Shown here one piece after another: positions 49,965-60,479 of a DNA stretch of 64,000 bases. A program made the translations under genes and the position numbers. A model generated the notes under the pieces. The model did no database searches and was not told the origin of the DNA. It saw only the letters and a program-made list of their open reading frames with translations. The stretch comes from Undaria pinnatifida (Eukaryota > Sar > Phaeophyceae > Laminariales > Alariaceae): NCBI GenBank assembly GCA_012845835.1, contig JABAKD010000004.1, positions 10,296,732 to 10,360,731 on the forward strand, read 5' to 3'. Each line of letters begins with the position of its first letter. Position 1 is the first letter of the stretch.

Positions 49965-50340
49965 AGATATGTAGGGGCTTGTTATACGCGTGGTGTTAGG
50001 TCTAGGCGATCGCACGGGTGGTGGGGAAGGAGGGGGCGTTGGGGGGGGGGGGGGGGGGGGGGGAATGAATGAAAGCTATGCCATGGATGGCCAGGAAGAT
50101 AATGACGTGATATCAATTGATTAAAAGTGTTTATTACTCTGGCCGAATTCGATTGCAGGTGGGGCGTTTGAACAAAAGGGTGGGAGAAGGGGAGGGGGGG
50201 GGGGGGGGGGGATGACTTGGAGCTACGGCATGGATGGCTAGAAAGATACTGAGGTGATATCAGCTGGCTCTGGCAAATGTCGATTTTAGGTGGGGCGTTT
50301 GAACAAGAGGGATCGGGGGGGGGTGGGGGGGGTGGGGATT
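49965..50340 (+). repeat. Poly-G array, third block
   Basis: One and a half units with G runs of about 23 (50,040-50,063) and 16 (near 50,200); it contains gaatgaatgaaagctatgcc and ggccgaattcgattgcaggt. Confidence 0.7.
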
Positions 50341-50490
50341 CAATATGTGCGCGGAAACTATAAACCTTACCTGGTATGAAGTACATGTATAATTGCGATT
50401 GGTTATGTGTGTATGTATTAATAGTGTGTTTCTGGTATGGTTTGCGGTGAGAAATACTTGAGTCGAGCAAAGTATTATAAACATACTTAC

Positions 50491-50784
50491 AGATATCTTT
50501 GTGCTGAAAATGCTCGGTTGGTGCACGCCTGGCATTTCCGGGGGTCCCACTTCGACACCGCCTCCATGCATTACTTGCGAAACGGTCCAGCTTTTCTTTG
50601 ATTTCTTGCTCCGCCTTGTTATTTTGTTTCTGCTCGTTTTCCCAGTTGTTTCTTGACTGTTCAGCTGCTTCCTGCAAATTTGTTTCTTCTGCCAACACGA
50701 TTTTGAACTTTTTCGCGATTTTTTTTTCTTCTTCCTTTTCGTGTAGTAAGTGGAACTTCTTACCATTTGCCACTAATTTGCCGC
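50491..50784 (-). CDS. Coiled-coil exon of an unrecognised gene
   Basis: On the minus strand an acceptor aatgcacag precedes 50,784 and a perfect donor atct/gtaagt follows 50,491. The 98 residues are Lys/Glu/Gln-rich (Glu-Lys-Glu-Glu-Glu-Lys-Lys-Ile; Glu-Ala-Ala-Glu-Gln-Ser-Arg; Lys-Ala-Glu-Gln-Glu-Ile-Lys-Glu-Lys-Leu), a likely coiled coil, then a basic tail with Arg-Cys-Arg-Ser-Gly-Thr. Just upstream (50,790-50,835) the sequence for Lys-Glu-Lys-Leu...Ala-Ser-Asn-Ala is echoed, as if a neighbouring exon were a duplicate. No catalytic motif seen. Confidence 0.4.
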
Positions 50785-50884
50785 CTGTGCATTACTTGCG
50801 GAACGGCCCAGCTTCAGCTTTTCTTTGACTTCCACAGTTTGTTTTTGTACTTGCACGAAGTTTCATCACAGCTGAGATCTCGGC

Positions 50885-51050
50885 TTAGCTCATCATCAGC
50901 TCACAGCGCCGCCTAGCACCCCACCGCAGCGCTATAGCTCAGCAGCGCAGCGCCGTGCAGTGCCGTGCCCTGCGATGCCCTGCAGCTCAGCTCAGCAGCG
51001 CACCGCAGCGCTAGCTCAGCAGAGCGCAGCGCTGTGCTTTGCCGAGCTTT
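50885..51050. repeat. Irregular agctcagcagcgcagcgc repeat
   Basis: Short units of agctcagcagcgc, ccgcagcgctagctcagcag and gccgtgcagtgccgtgccct alternate over about 160 bp. Confidence 0.65.
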
Positions 51051-51167
51051 GCCATATTGTGTGCTTTGCTGTATTTTTACTAGTTCGTACATGCCAGTAA
51101 CATTCGCAGTATCATACCACGTACCGGTACTATTAATACTCTAGCGTAGCAGGCGGCGTCAGCAGCC

Positions 51168-51242
51168 CGGGGAGCGTATCCCTGTGCTTAATTTAGAACC
51201 ACACTCGGGGAGCGTATCCCTGTGCTTACTTTAGAACCACAC
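51168..51242. repeat. Two tandem 38-bp units
   Basis: cggggagcgtatccctgtgc then ttaatttagaaccacact is repeated once with a single visible change. Confidence 0.8.
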
Positions 51243-51465
51243 AGAGTACCACCAGGTATTAGGCGAAGTCCCGGGTACCAGGTACCGGTAGTATGTGTGT
51301 GCACTCGTCTTTTTGCTTTCGTCGTTGATTCAGCACAGCACAGACAGGGCAATCAGCTTCGAACAAGTAGCTCTTGGCATTATCGAATCGCTAGTTGCAC
51401 TAAATCAAGGGCCTCCTGTTTCTGCCCCCTTCACACTTAGTTGAAATCGTCCATGCGCCAGCGTA

Positions 51466-51486
51466 GCGGGCGGCGTGGCCGCCCGC
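51466..51486. other. GC-rich hairpin
   Basis: GCGGGCGGC and GCCGCCCGC, perfect 9-bp arms with a gtg loop. A related agcgtagcaggcggcgtcag sits at 51,143. Confidence 0.65.
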
Positions 51487-51539
51487 GGAGCGGAGCCCTT
51501 GTATACTATACCTAGCATTTATCAAGTACTGCTGTATTT

Positions 51540-51625
51540 TTGCGTAAAATTGAAAACGTCAGCTGTGAGTACGATCGATGGAATGGTTGAAACTCAGTTT
51601 TGCAAGCTGCGTGGTACGTTAGATC
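51540..51625 (+). repeat. R7-like end
   Basis: aaaacgtcagctgtgagtac, ttgaaactcagttttgcaag and ctgcgtggtacg. The same diverged end is found at 46,108, 47,328 and 48,914. Confidence 0.5.
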
Positions 51626-51667
51626 TGTGTTTCATTTTCGTGTAGTTTAGCGGAGCCCTTGTATACT

Positions 51668-51984
51668 GCCGGTCGCCCCGGTGGCGTATCAGTTTATCCT
51701 CGTGTCTGGTATGCGTCAGTTTCGTGAGTTCGAGCCCCGTCGAGTGCATACTCGTATACCAGTACATTCGTTGGGACTCTTTTCTCTTTTCCTGTGCACA
51801 AATTGACTTGCAGAAAGCGCGAGAGCGTGAGTTAGCAACGCTCGATCAAAAATCGACGAGCAGTGGGATTGCTGAACCCTATGCGCGATAAAAATCGAAG
51901 GCAAGAATCGGGGGGAAGGGAGGACACCTGCGACCACGGCCTGTCCAGAAGCTGGAAAGTAGAAGTGCAACGAAAAAAATAAAG
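51668..51984 (+). mobile_element. tRNA-derived SINE, copy 3
   Basis: The cleanest copy: gccggtcgccccggtggcgt head, A box TGGCGTATCAG, B box GTTCGAGCC, body with cgacgagcagtgggattgct, tail cgaaaaaaataaag. The sequence either side (gagcccttgtatact / actatactataacctagc) resembles an uninterrupted stretch at 51,485-51,530. Confidence 0.8.
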
Positions 51985-52158
51985 TATAGACTAACTATAC
52001 TATAACCTAGCATGGATCAAGTACTGCTGTATTGTTTGTCACAATTTTGTTACTACAAGTTTTGCGTAAAAAAAAGACAGATGGCAATGCCGATAGTTTG
52101 GCCAAAAAGTATGCAAACTTTGTTGGGGGGTTATTTGCTGAAGATTCCGGGTACGTTG

Positions 52159-53262
52159 CTATGGGGAAAAAATGACTAAAATGTCTTTTCCCGGCTCTTT
52201 TTGGGTCATGCTGTCCAACAGGTCAAATGCAGTCAAATGTCGATATTTCATCAAGCCTTGATCAACACTGCTGACCAAACACGAATGACCCTTGATCTCG
52301 AGATAGAGACAACCCATGGTCACTCCTCTTCGTTCCAGACAAGGCCACATGAGTGTAGATAACAGCGCTGAAGAGTTCATCTCGATCCATGCCCTAGGGC
52401 GTGAGAGGTTGGTTGTGTTGTCCTGTGGTCTTCCGTCACATCCTCTCAAAAATTCTGTTTTTCGCCCGTTAGTAGACGATAGAGTTTTGTCTCAGATTTC
52501 TACACATCAGCCGCCAAATGTGTTTTTAACTGAAGCCTGATCGCGCTGATCGGCGCCCGCCACAAATCATCGGCCGTAGGATGTAGAGTGAGCGCTGTAC
52601 ACCAACGGGGGGTCGGAGCCCCTAACGAGCTCGCCACGTTCAGAGTTCACGACGCTGTCGTTGATTTCGTCGAACGGAGTGTGTGGAGAACACGAAATTG
52701 CGCCGCGTCTAATCCAAGATCTGCGTGAGCATTTCTCAGGCCGATGTTGGCCAAGATCGCCGCGAGAAATCGCTTTTCCGGAATTCTGGAAGGTTTCAAA
52801 AAAGAATTCTACCATATAGGGTCCATAGGGGACCGTTCAGGCAAGGTTTGGCTGGGATCTTCGAAATTTTAAACTTTTGGCCTGCTATTGTCACCGGTCG
52901 AAGCTCGTACGAAGGCGGGGTCGAATTTGTCCGCATCTAGCAGCAGCAGTCGAAACGAGATGCCCACATGCGTGTGCCAGGGGTACGTCATGAGTCGTGC
53001 AACAAGCCACCCACCTAACCCGTGAAAATTTCCCGTTGTAATGATGTCTCCGATGGCAGGCCACAAATTAGGTTCATGGGCGGGTAGCGGATAAAACCTT
53101 GGCATGCTGCAGTACCTGATGAAGTTTTTTCTGGTCTCCTGCTCGATCGAATTCCCCTTCACTGAGGCCTCGGGCCTTGGAGGAGCGTACTTGTAGACAG
53201 CTGGTATTTTGCTCGTGGAGACTGGTAAGTGCTACGCAGCTGATGATGGAGACAACCAAACA
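52159..53262 (-). pseudogene. Possible remnant of an unrecognised gene
   Basis: Several open minus-strand frames follow each other with shifts: about 53,260-52,870 (including His-Glu-Pro-Asn-Leu-Trp-Pro-Ala-Ile-Gly-Asp), then 52,815-52,567, then 52,449-52,159 (Gly-Cys-Leu-Tyr-Leu-Glu-Ile-Lys-Gly-His). Low repeat content and smooth composition suggest former coding DNA, but I cannot name the family. Spliced exons are an alternative. Confidence 0.3.
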
Positions 53263-53984
53263 GATTGGTCCTTCCGAGGCTAAACGTTGCTCAGCGCCGA
53301 CCGGAGCGCGAACCCGAGGCCGTGCTTACTGCAGCCGCGGGAATGGCAGATAGATGCACAGCAGCACGGCACGTGTCTGATGCCTGGTGTCTACGAGAAG
53401 TGAGTGCGATGATGTGAAGAGGGTGACCACGAACAGCAGCACGTCGTGTGAAGTCAAAAAATGAGTTTTCGAAAAAAAAAATTAAATCAAATCCGCAGAA
53501 ACATATTCGTATGCTTAAAATGATATAATTTGACTTGGTGAGCCTTCCAAAGAACGGTCTCCGGAAATTGCGATTTTTACGGTGGTTGAGAATTGTTACG
53601 TACCAGGCATACATTTTTCTCATTATTGGAACAAAAGTACGGTACGATGTAAGACAAGGTTTCCCCAATAAGCACGGTCTCTAAGTAAGGCGGTAAATTC
53701 GGTCAAAATCGCTTGACGCGACTGGGGACTCCCACTTATACAACCTGGGATGAATATTGAAGGTCCCCGCAAGGTCCCCCGTGTAATAATGCGGTCAGAT
53801 TTGCTCTGGCACAGCAACCACATCGGCTTAATACTTGAGGGACCCCTGCTGTTACTATTTACGGAGGACGATAGTAAATATGGCCAAACATTGTTATTGA
53901 AAATGCATGAATATATAGGTTTTTGTATCCACCGTAGGTCCTATTTACTAGGGTCCCCCGTAATATTAATACTACTATGCTAAG

Positions 53985-54262
53985 ATACGGACTCTGCTGC
54001 TGCTACTACTCTAGTCGACTATGTACTAAATAACTAATACTACTGCTAGTACTACTACTATATATACTAGTACTACTGCTACTACTATCCCAGTACTACT
54101 ACTGCTGCTACTGCTACTACTATACTATCAGGTACTAGACTAGACTACCATACTACTACTGCTAGTACTGCTATACTACATACTAATACTACTACTTTAC
54201 GACTACTACTACTGCAACAGTTGACTTACTACTAACACTGCTACTTACTGCAACTAGTATTC
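53985..54262. repeat. TAC/TGC trinucleotide microsatellite
   Basis: Long irregular run of tactactactgctactact units, with interruptions such as tatatactag. It ends about 340 bp before the outer repeat of the YR retrotransposon. Confidence 0.85.
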
Positions 54263-54600
54263 AGAGTTTTACTTTTCTTGGAGAAAGAGAACAATCGCCG
54301 GGGTCTCTCGATACATGGGACAGCCGGATATCACGGTTCGGACACCCCCCCTACCATTTACTACTCGTATCCCCCCTGCTCGTTCGTGTGTCCCCTGTGC
54401 TCGTACCCCGTACTAAGCGGCCTGCTTGTTGCCGATTGTTTCACGACATCGTCAAATTTCCCCTGCTCGTACCCCGTACGTACCAAGCAGCCCGGGCTGC
54501 TTGTTTCCGATCTGCTTTTCGATGATTTCATTACATTGTTTAATTTTTTCCCAGTGGCGATAGTCTCTGGGTGCTGTAGTCAAAAATCGAAACAATCCCC

Positions 54601-54770
54601 TTTGCACTTTACTTTCGAAGTTGTATTATATTAATGCGCAACCCCCCGCCCGGAAAGGGGGGTTGGAGATGGGAATACCCCGGGGCTGCCCCGCCGGCAA
54701 CCCCACGCTAACATCCGTATACACGAGTCGACTCCCAACCCAACTGGCGACATCGAACTCTCGACGCCAG
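54601..54770 (-). repeat. Split direct repeat B2 of YR element 1
   Basis: 170 bp, about 95% like B1 by eye (tttgcactttactttcgaag start, aaccccccgcccggaaaggg, tctcgacgccag end). Contains a short hairpin ccccgcccggaaagggg. Confidence 0.8.
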
Positions 54771-55302
54771 TCAACAGCCAACGACGAACAATCGTAGGCA
54801 ACTCGAAGAAGACGTATCAACTATAACGTGCAGCATACATACAAAATTGTACACACGCGTGTAATATATATGAACGCCTGCACACACCATGCACATTTGA
54901 ACAAATGCACTTACTTGCCAATATACGGATAATTCCCCTCTCCCACACTTTCAGATTGCGCGCTAAATCCGAGCCGATGCACTGCCACAACGTTCGTTGT
55001 TAACTATCAACATGATATCTGCGTAAAACAGTCGTACGTAACCCCACCGCAAGGAGGGATACTACTCAGATATTACACATACATGCTGAAAAAAAAAACA
55101 CAACAACGAACACCCCTTGCACCACGCTATAACATTGATGCGGCTAGCACCCACCGCAACCTGCACAATCTACGGAACCCCGTCGCATCTTCAGCGAAAA
55201 CGGGTACGTTTACCAAAAACAGTAACAAACACGCGCAACGTTACTGCGACCGATTAACTCCCCCTCCATTGACTCCCTCAAAAGGACGGGCGGGTGGGTG
55301 GG

Positions 55303-55521
55303 AACTAAAACTAGTCCGTATCACACCTTGTACCTGTAGCGCTGACTCTGCTTCCCTTTGCGCTCCGCGTGCAGGTCGTCGCCTACACAGCTGGGCCAGG
55401 TGTACCCAATGCTATCGCTCATACGACTATGAATTACCGCATTGATCTGATTGGTCAAACTTCGTACTTGAAGTACGTACGCACAAAACCCATATTTTTT
55501 CATACTTCGATAGTATTCTGC
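55303..55521 (-). repeat. Split direct repeat A2 of YR element 1
   Basis: About 215 bp nearly identical to A1 (tgcaggtcgtcgcctacaca, gggccaggtgtacccaatgc, catacttcgatagtattctg). Directly abuts B1. About 530 bp of other DNA separates it from B2, more than I would expect for the type. Confidence 0.8.
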
Positions 55522-55691
55522 TTTGCACTTTGCTTTCGAAGTTGTATTATATTAATGCGCAACCCCCCGCCCGAAAAGGGGGGTTGAAGATGGAAATACC
55601 CCGGGGCTGCCCCGCCGGCAACCCCACGCTAACATCCGTATACACGAGTCAACTCCCTACCCAACTGGCGACGTCGAACTCTCGACGCCAG
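55522..55691 (-). repeat. Split direct repeat B1 of YR element 1
   Basis: 170 bp partner of B2, located just after the recombinase region. Confidence 0.8.
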
Positions 55692-58600
55692 CCTCCAGCA
55701 CAAACTGGTAGTTGACCCGTATTACGAATGTAGTCCCACCCCCCCCGCCCCCCCCTACTCGCGAGTCGTAGGGTGCACACGGGATAACACACTTCTTTGT
55801 GATCCCGCGTTTGCCTGACTAGACAACACCCATCGGCCCTCACGCTGCAACGCCGACGGCGTTGCACCCCCTGCCGACAAGTGCGTTGCGCCTCCAATCC
55901 TCAGGGAGTGCAAGGCGTACTCCTCCGCACGCACACCCGCCAACGCAACCACTTTCCGCAAAGCTGCCGTCGCTTGATGTTGTGTCCACATGGACCATCT
56001 GCCATTACCAACGCCAAACGCAACCAAGGGGGGCGAAGAGGGAAGAAACAAGTAACAAGACATCATTTCGATAATTCGTTCGACGGCGCCGCCACCTTCC
56101 CCCACGCGCATCGACGGGCCCTTTCGCACACGCGTGACAACCGCCCCTTTCCGCAGTTGGTCACCCTTCGACCCGCGAAACCGACCCTCAACAAGATCCG
56201 CCGTTGACCACTGCGCAACAGTAAGCTGAATATTTCCGCGAAAGAAGGCAACATCAGCACGCCGCAAATAATAAAACTCGTGAACTCGTAACCGGGTTTT
56301 CGCGAAGATTTCTGATGCGCGAGTCAAGAGACAGAACGAAGCGAACAGGGCCGACCACAAAACACGACCGCCGGCACGCCACGTGGGGATCAGCTTCTCG
56401 TCGCGAGCAGCATATCCCACGGACAGCATGCAAATTAACGAGGACGGAAACGCGATCCCAGCGTGAGATACCGTCCGCGGCAACGTTTAAAATACCCCGG
56501 ACGTGTTTCGCGTCAAAGTGCCAACCAGAGGACAATTCCAGCACACCAAGGAGGCGCATCAACGCGCCCGATCTCAGCTCCGTCCCGCCTCGACAATGCC
56601 GCACCCACTCTGCGGCTGGTTCGTTGTCGCCACGCCACAACACGCAGTCCCCCAACGCGGCCGGGGGCTCGGCGCACGGAGATACGAGGACCCGCGCGGA
56701 GACGACCATACCTAGCAGTTGGAGGACGTTAATCGATATATCGTTGTCGCCTGCAATTGACTTGCTCGACCCGCAAAAGCGAGATTGTTCCCCGGCGTCA
56801 AGATCGTATCCCCAGTATACCCCAGTTTCAAGGCGGAAACCCCCGACAGCGGTTTTGGATGCATCCGAAAACAAATACGTTGGAAGGGGCGCTTAAGCAA
56901 ATGATACATCGGAGCCGGCAACGTTCCTTCGCGCGCGTCCAATCCCTCCTCAACAAACCACCGTCAAAACTCGAGGTCCCCTTGAAACTCGGGTCCCAAG
57001 ACGAGGCGCCGCCCGGGGTTGGCCGTACGAAAACCGAAATCAGCTCCGGCAGATATGCGCGGCATACCCATCAAAGCCAACAAACGGTTCACGAAAAAAC
57101 GCCCCGGACGCACAGCAAAGGAGACATGTATAAGAAAGCCAACGAGCTGCGACGCCTGCCTCGCTGAAGCAGATATACGAGACGAGGACCACTCCGCAAG
57201 GGGATTTTGCAGCTTGAGGCGCTTATGGGACGGGAACGTAACCGTACGCGTCTCCGTGTCAATTATCCAACCCAACACCCCCAGTTGCGTGTCCCAGTCA
57301 GTGATTTTTCTGGCGGACAGGAGGGGCGGATCAGAGACACCACGTTCGCCTAACAAGCAAAAATGGTCCGATGCCAGCGACTGGACAGCACGCCAACAAC
57401 GGCGACCGTCCGGCCACCATTGCAACTCGACGAGAATGCCATCGTCTACATAATACCTCACAAAGAAGTAGTTTCCGGCGTTGCCACCAGAGCCAGAAAC
57501 AGGCCCACAATCACCCGGGATAGAGACAACTGGAACCCCCCGCGGCGGGGAAATTCCGACGTGCGCGACGGCAGCAGCCCCTTTTGGGGAAACATCTGCG
57601 CCTTGAAACATAGAGTGGGTGTGAGCATGCTCGAGCGCGGATGCCATCAACCCCACCAAACCCCGGGCTATTCGCCACCCAAATTGCAAGCGCAAATCCC
57701 CGACGACGCGATCGCCGAACATGCAACCGAGAGCCGGCGCACCTGCCGGGTCAACCAAAGCCCGTCAAAACACATCTTTGACGTCCACACGGCACAAGAG
57801 GATTCAAGCACTACCACCGTGGGTCTGCCTCGAAAACATCACCCGTTGTAAAACCTCACGAAGCACGTGGCCGAGCTCGGACGGTGGCGCGGAATCAAAA
57901 TGAATGTCACCGTTAACACTGGTCCGACCCCCCGCGCGCACAAACGTGAGATTGTGAATAATCCGAAGTTTGGGTCCGAGAACGACGCTAAGCGGTGAAA
58001 TACGAAGCCCCAAAATTTTGCCAGCAAAACGCAGATCAATATACCAATGCGCGGCCGTACACGACGTCCTCGCAAATCATTTTGTGGATCGAGACGTCGT
58101 GTGGTGCGATTCCCGGGTGATTACCATAAGCGATTTCAGCGGGCAGATCCCCCCCTCCTGATACCCCCACTGGTACGCCCGGCGCCAACACGCGAAGTAG
58201 TAAGGAAATAGAGGGAAATTGCTTGACGGATCCAGACCAGTGCCGTACGGTAGCCACGTTAATATGCGGCGAAAACAGTGAGAGGCCAATGGTGGACGTG
58301 AGTAGGGTAACGCTGCCCTGACACTGTCTCAAGAGGGGGGAGCTTACCGAGGCGAGATGACCGAGGCTCGCGGAGCCTTGCTCAGCCATCGACTGCACCA
58401 CAACCGCCCGAGCATCCAACCAAGCGTCGACCGCAACGAATCGCAAGGCACCCGAACGTACGCCATCCAACGCCCCTTGTACATGCATCAAGTCAGTCGG
58501 CAACTCACGCACACGCGCACAAGAAACCGCACCTTTCTCTCCGAAGGGGACCGAGCCCGGAGCCACCGCCACGCGAGCACGCCCCATACCCCCATCGCCA

Positions 58601-60261
58601 GCCAAAGCTACCAACGCACGCCCATGCAGCTCCCCTCCTACGGCTTGCGTAGCTGGCCGGGCACCCGCTCCCCCGCTGGCCACCGGCGCCGTCGCCGCTC
58701 TACCAACGGCAAGCTCAGCAGCCGCCCCCCCAGGTATTGGCCCAACCGACAGGAAGGGACCGTGTCCTCATCCAGAACCAGCGCCGCCACTACCACCCCC
58801 GGACCCACCGCGGGGCTCTGAGCGCAGCACCAACGCCCGCGACCCACCAGCCGGCGCCGCCGAACTGCCACTGTCGCGAAGAGCATCAGGTGAAGTGGCG
58901 TCGGCCGGGGGAGCCGGATGCAAGAATTTGCAGTTGGAGAACCGGCATCGGCCCAGAGAAGCAAGCTGCCGGCACTGGGCAGCGATTTGTTCCGTGGTGT
59001 AACGGGGTTGGCCGGGTTGCTTTTTCTCTTGGACGGCCCGTCCTGGCTTTCGCGGGGGACGTGCAATCCTTCGACGAGCTGGAGCACGTCACCCTCGCTA
59101 GATCAAAAGGCGCTCCTGCGCTTGAAGGAAGGCACGGGCGGCATCGAGATCGTAAAGTTGGACGGAGGGGGCGCAATCGGCGGACGTACTTGCTGTGCAA
59201 ATCGCATGAGGTCGTTGACCCACAGGCGAAGATCATCGTTCACCATCTTGCTCATGACAGCCCCGCCGCGGAGTCAGAGAGCAGGATAATATTGCTAAGG
59301 GTGTGCCGGCGTAGGTCGGCAGACGATGACGTGAAGGCGGCATCGATCGTTGCCACCCTCTCCCGGCGATGGCGGTCGCCGTCGCTGTCGATGAAAAACG
59401 CAACAGGCAGGACCGCCACAAGAGCCTGGCACAAGAAATCGAGGCGGTCAGCGACCATCAGCAGGTGGTTGACCATCCCTTTCGCGCGCGGCCCGTATGC
59501 AAGAACGTCAAAGTCACTGATTGCGCGGAGCTGAGTAGCCACTGCCGTCGTGACGTTGACGGTCTCGCCTATGAAGGACTGGATATCCGCTGCCGAGTCG
59601 CCAATGTTGGGAGGTATGCGCCCGCGGAGCGCCCAATGTTTTCTGGACGCCATCTTTTTCCATAGGACACTGTCGTCAGTTAACTGCGACTTTTGAACGT
59701 GGCGCTCCCTCGCGTCCCCACTGCCCCGCGGGGCCGGCTGCCGATCGGCAAAGTTGCCTTTGAGCTGCTGGAGAATGGCCTCGACGTTCTCGGTTTTAGA
59801 CCCGCCACCAGCCACCGAATCCTGCAGGGTTTCAAAGGAGGCAAGCAGTTGATCCATCGTCGACTTGAGGCGGAACACGTCTCCGTCTATCCGAGTAAAC
59901 TCGCCAGACACCTGCCCTTGCCAGTGCAGCACTTCAGCCCATGTTACCCCCGCAGCCTCGGGCACAGCGGGACTGGGGCTGAGCAAAAATGGTGCCGCGG
60001 TGGCAGACGCAGCAGTAGCAGCAGCCGAAGCGGCTGCGGCACGGCGACCTTTGGACTCAGCTTGCACAGCAGCCAGAGCTTCGGCACGGCGAGCGTCGAC
60101 CCCAGCTTGCACAGCAGCGACAGCAGCATGAGCCTCTGCCTCGACTCGCGCAGCAGCCGAGGCGGCCTGATTAGGACCGCGTACAGCAGCAGCCACGAGA
60201 GCTTCAGCCTCCGGTGACTTGCGCTCCTCCATCGTCGGAGAGTGCACGAACTTAAACTAGT

Positions 60262-60471
60262 CTTAAACTAGTCTGTATCACACCTTGGACCTGTAGCTCT
60301 GACTCTGCTCCCCTTCGCGCTCCGCGTGCAGGTCGTCGCCTACACAGCTGGGCCAGGTGTACCCAATGCTATCGCTCATACGACTATGAAATACCGCATT
60401 GATCTGATTGGTCAAACTTAACTTACGTACGCACAAAACCCATATTTTCTCATACTTCGATAATATTCTGC
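60262..60471 (-). repeat. Split direct repeat A1 of YR element 1
   Basis: Left terminal repeat in element orientation, partner of A2. The gag-like frame starts within 20 bp of its inner edge. Confidence 0.8.
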
Positions 60472-60479
60472 AAATGCGT

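Larger units (their letters stand above)
54601..60471 (-). mobile_element. Ngaro/DIRS-type tyrosine-recombinase retrotransposon, element 1 (fossil)
   Basis: In minus-strand order: terminal repeat A1 (60,471-60,262); gag-like region with an Ala-rich, coiled-coil-prone N-terminus and a C-terminal CCCH zinc finger (near 58,980-58,915); reverse transcriptase with a Tyr-Val-Asp-Asp motif (near 57,456-57,440); RNase H (about 56,900-56,450); tyrosine recombinase with His-Ser-Leu-Arg-Ile-Gly-Gly-Ala-Thr (about 56,300-55,760); then B1, A2 and B2. This is the split-direct-repeat plan known for Ngaro elements. No integrase, aspartic protease or LTR pair is seen. The copy looks broken in a few places (about three or four). 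The paired repeats remain closely similar, so the insertion is not very ancient. Confidence 0.8.

Noticed and set aside
49982-50773. 263-codon minus frame as one protein
   Set aside because: Only the first third is protein-like; the rest is poly-Pro from G-run arrays, and a perfect donor ends the exon at 50,491.
7970-54262. CRISPR array
   Set aside because: Tandem arrays here have no constant repeat with unique spacers, and the DNA is eukaryotic.
56315-56896. 193-codon plus-strand frame, and similar plus frames at 58.7-59.5 kb
   Set aside because: Antisense shadows of the retroelement's GC-rich coding regions.
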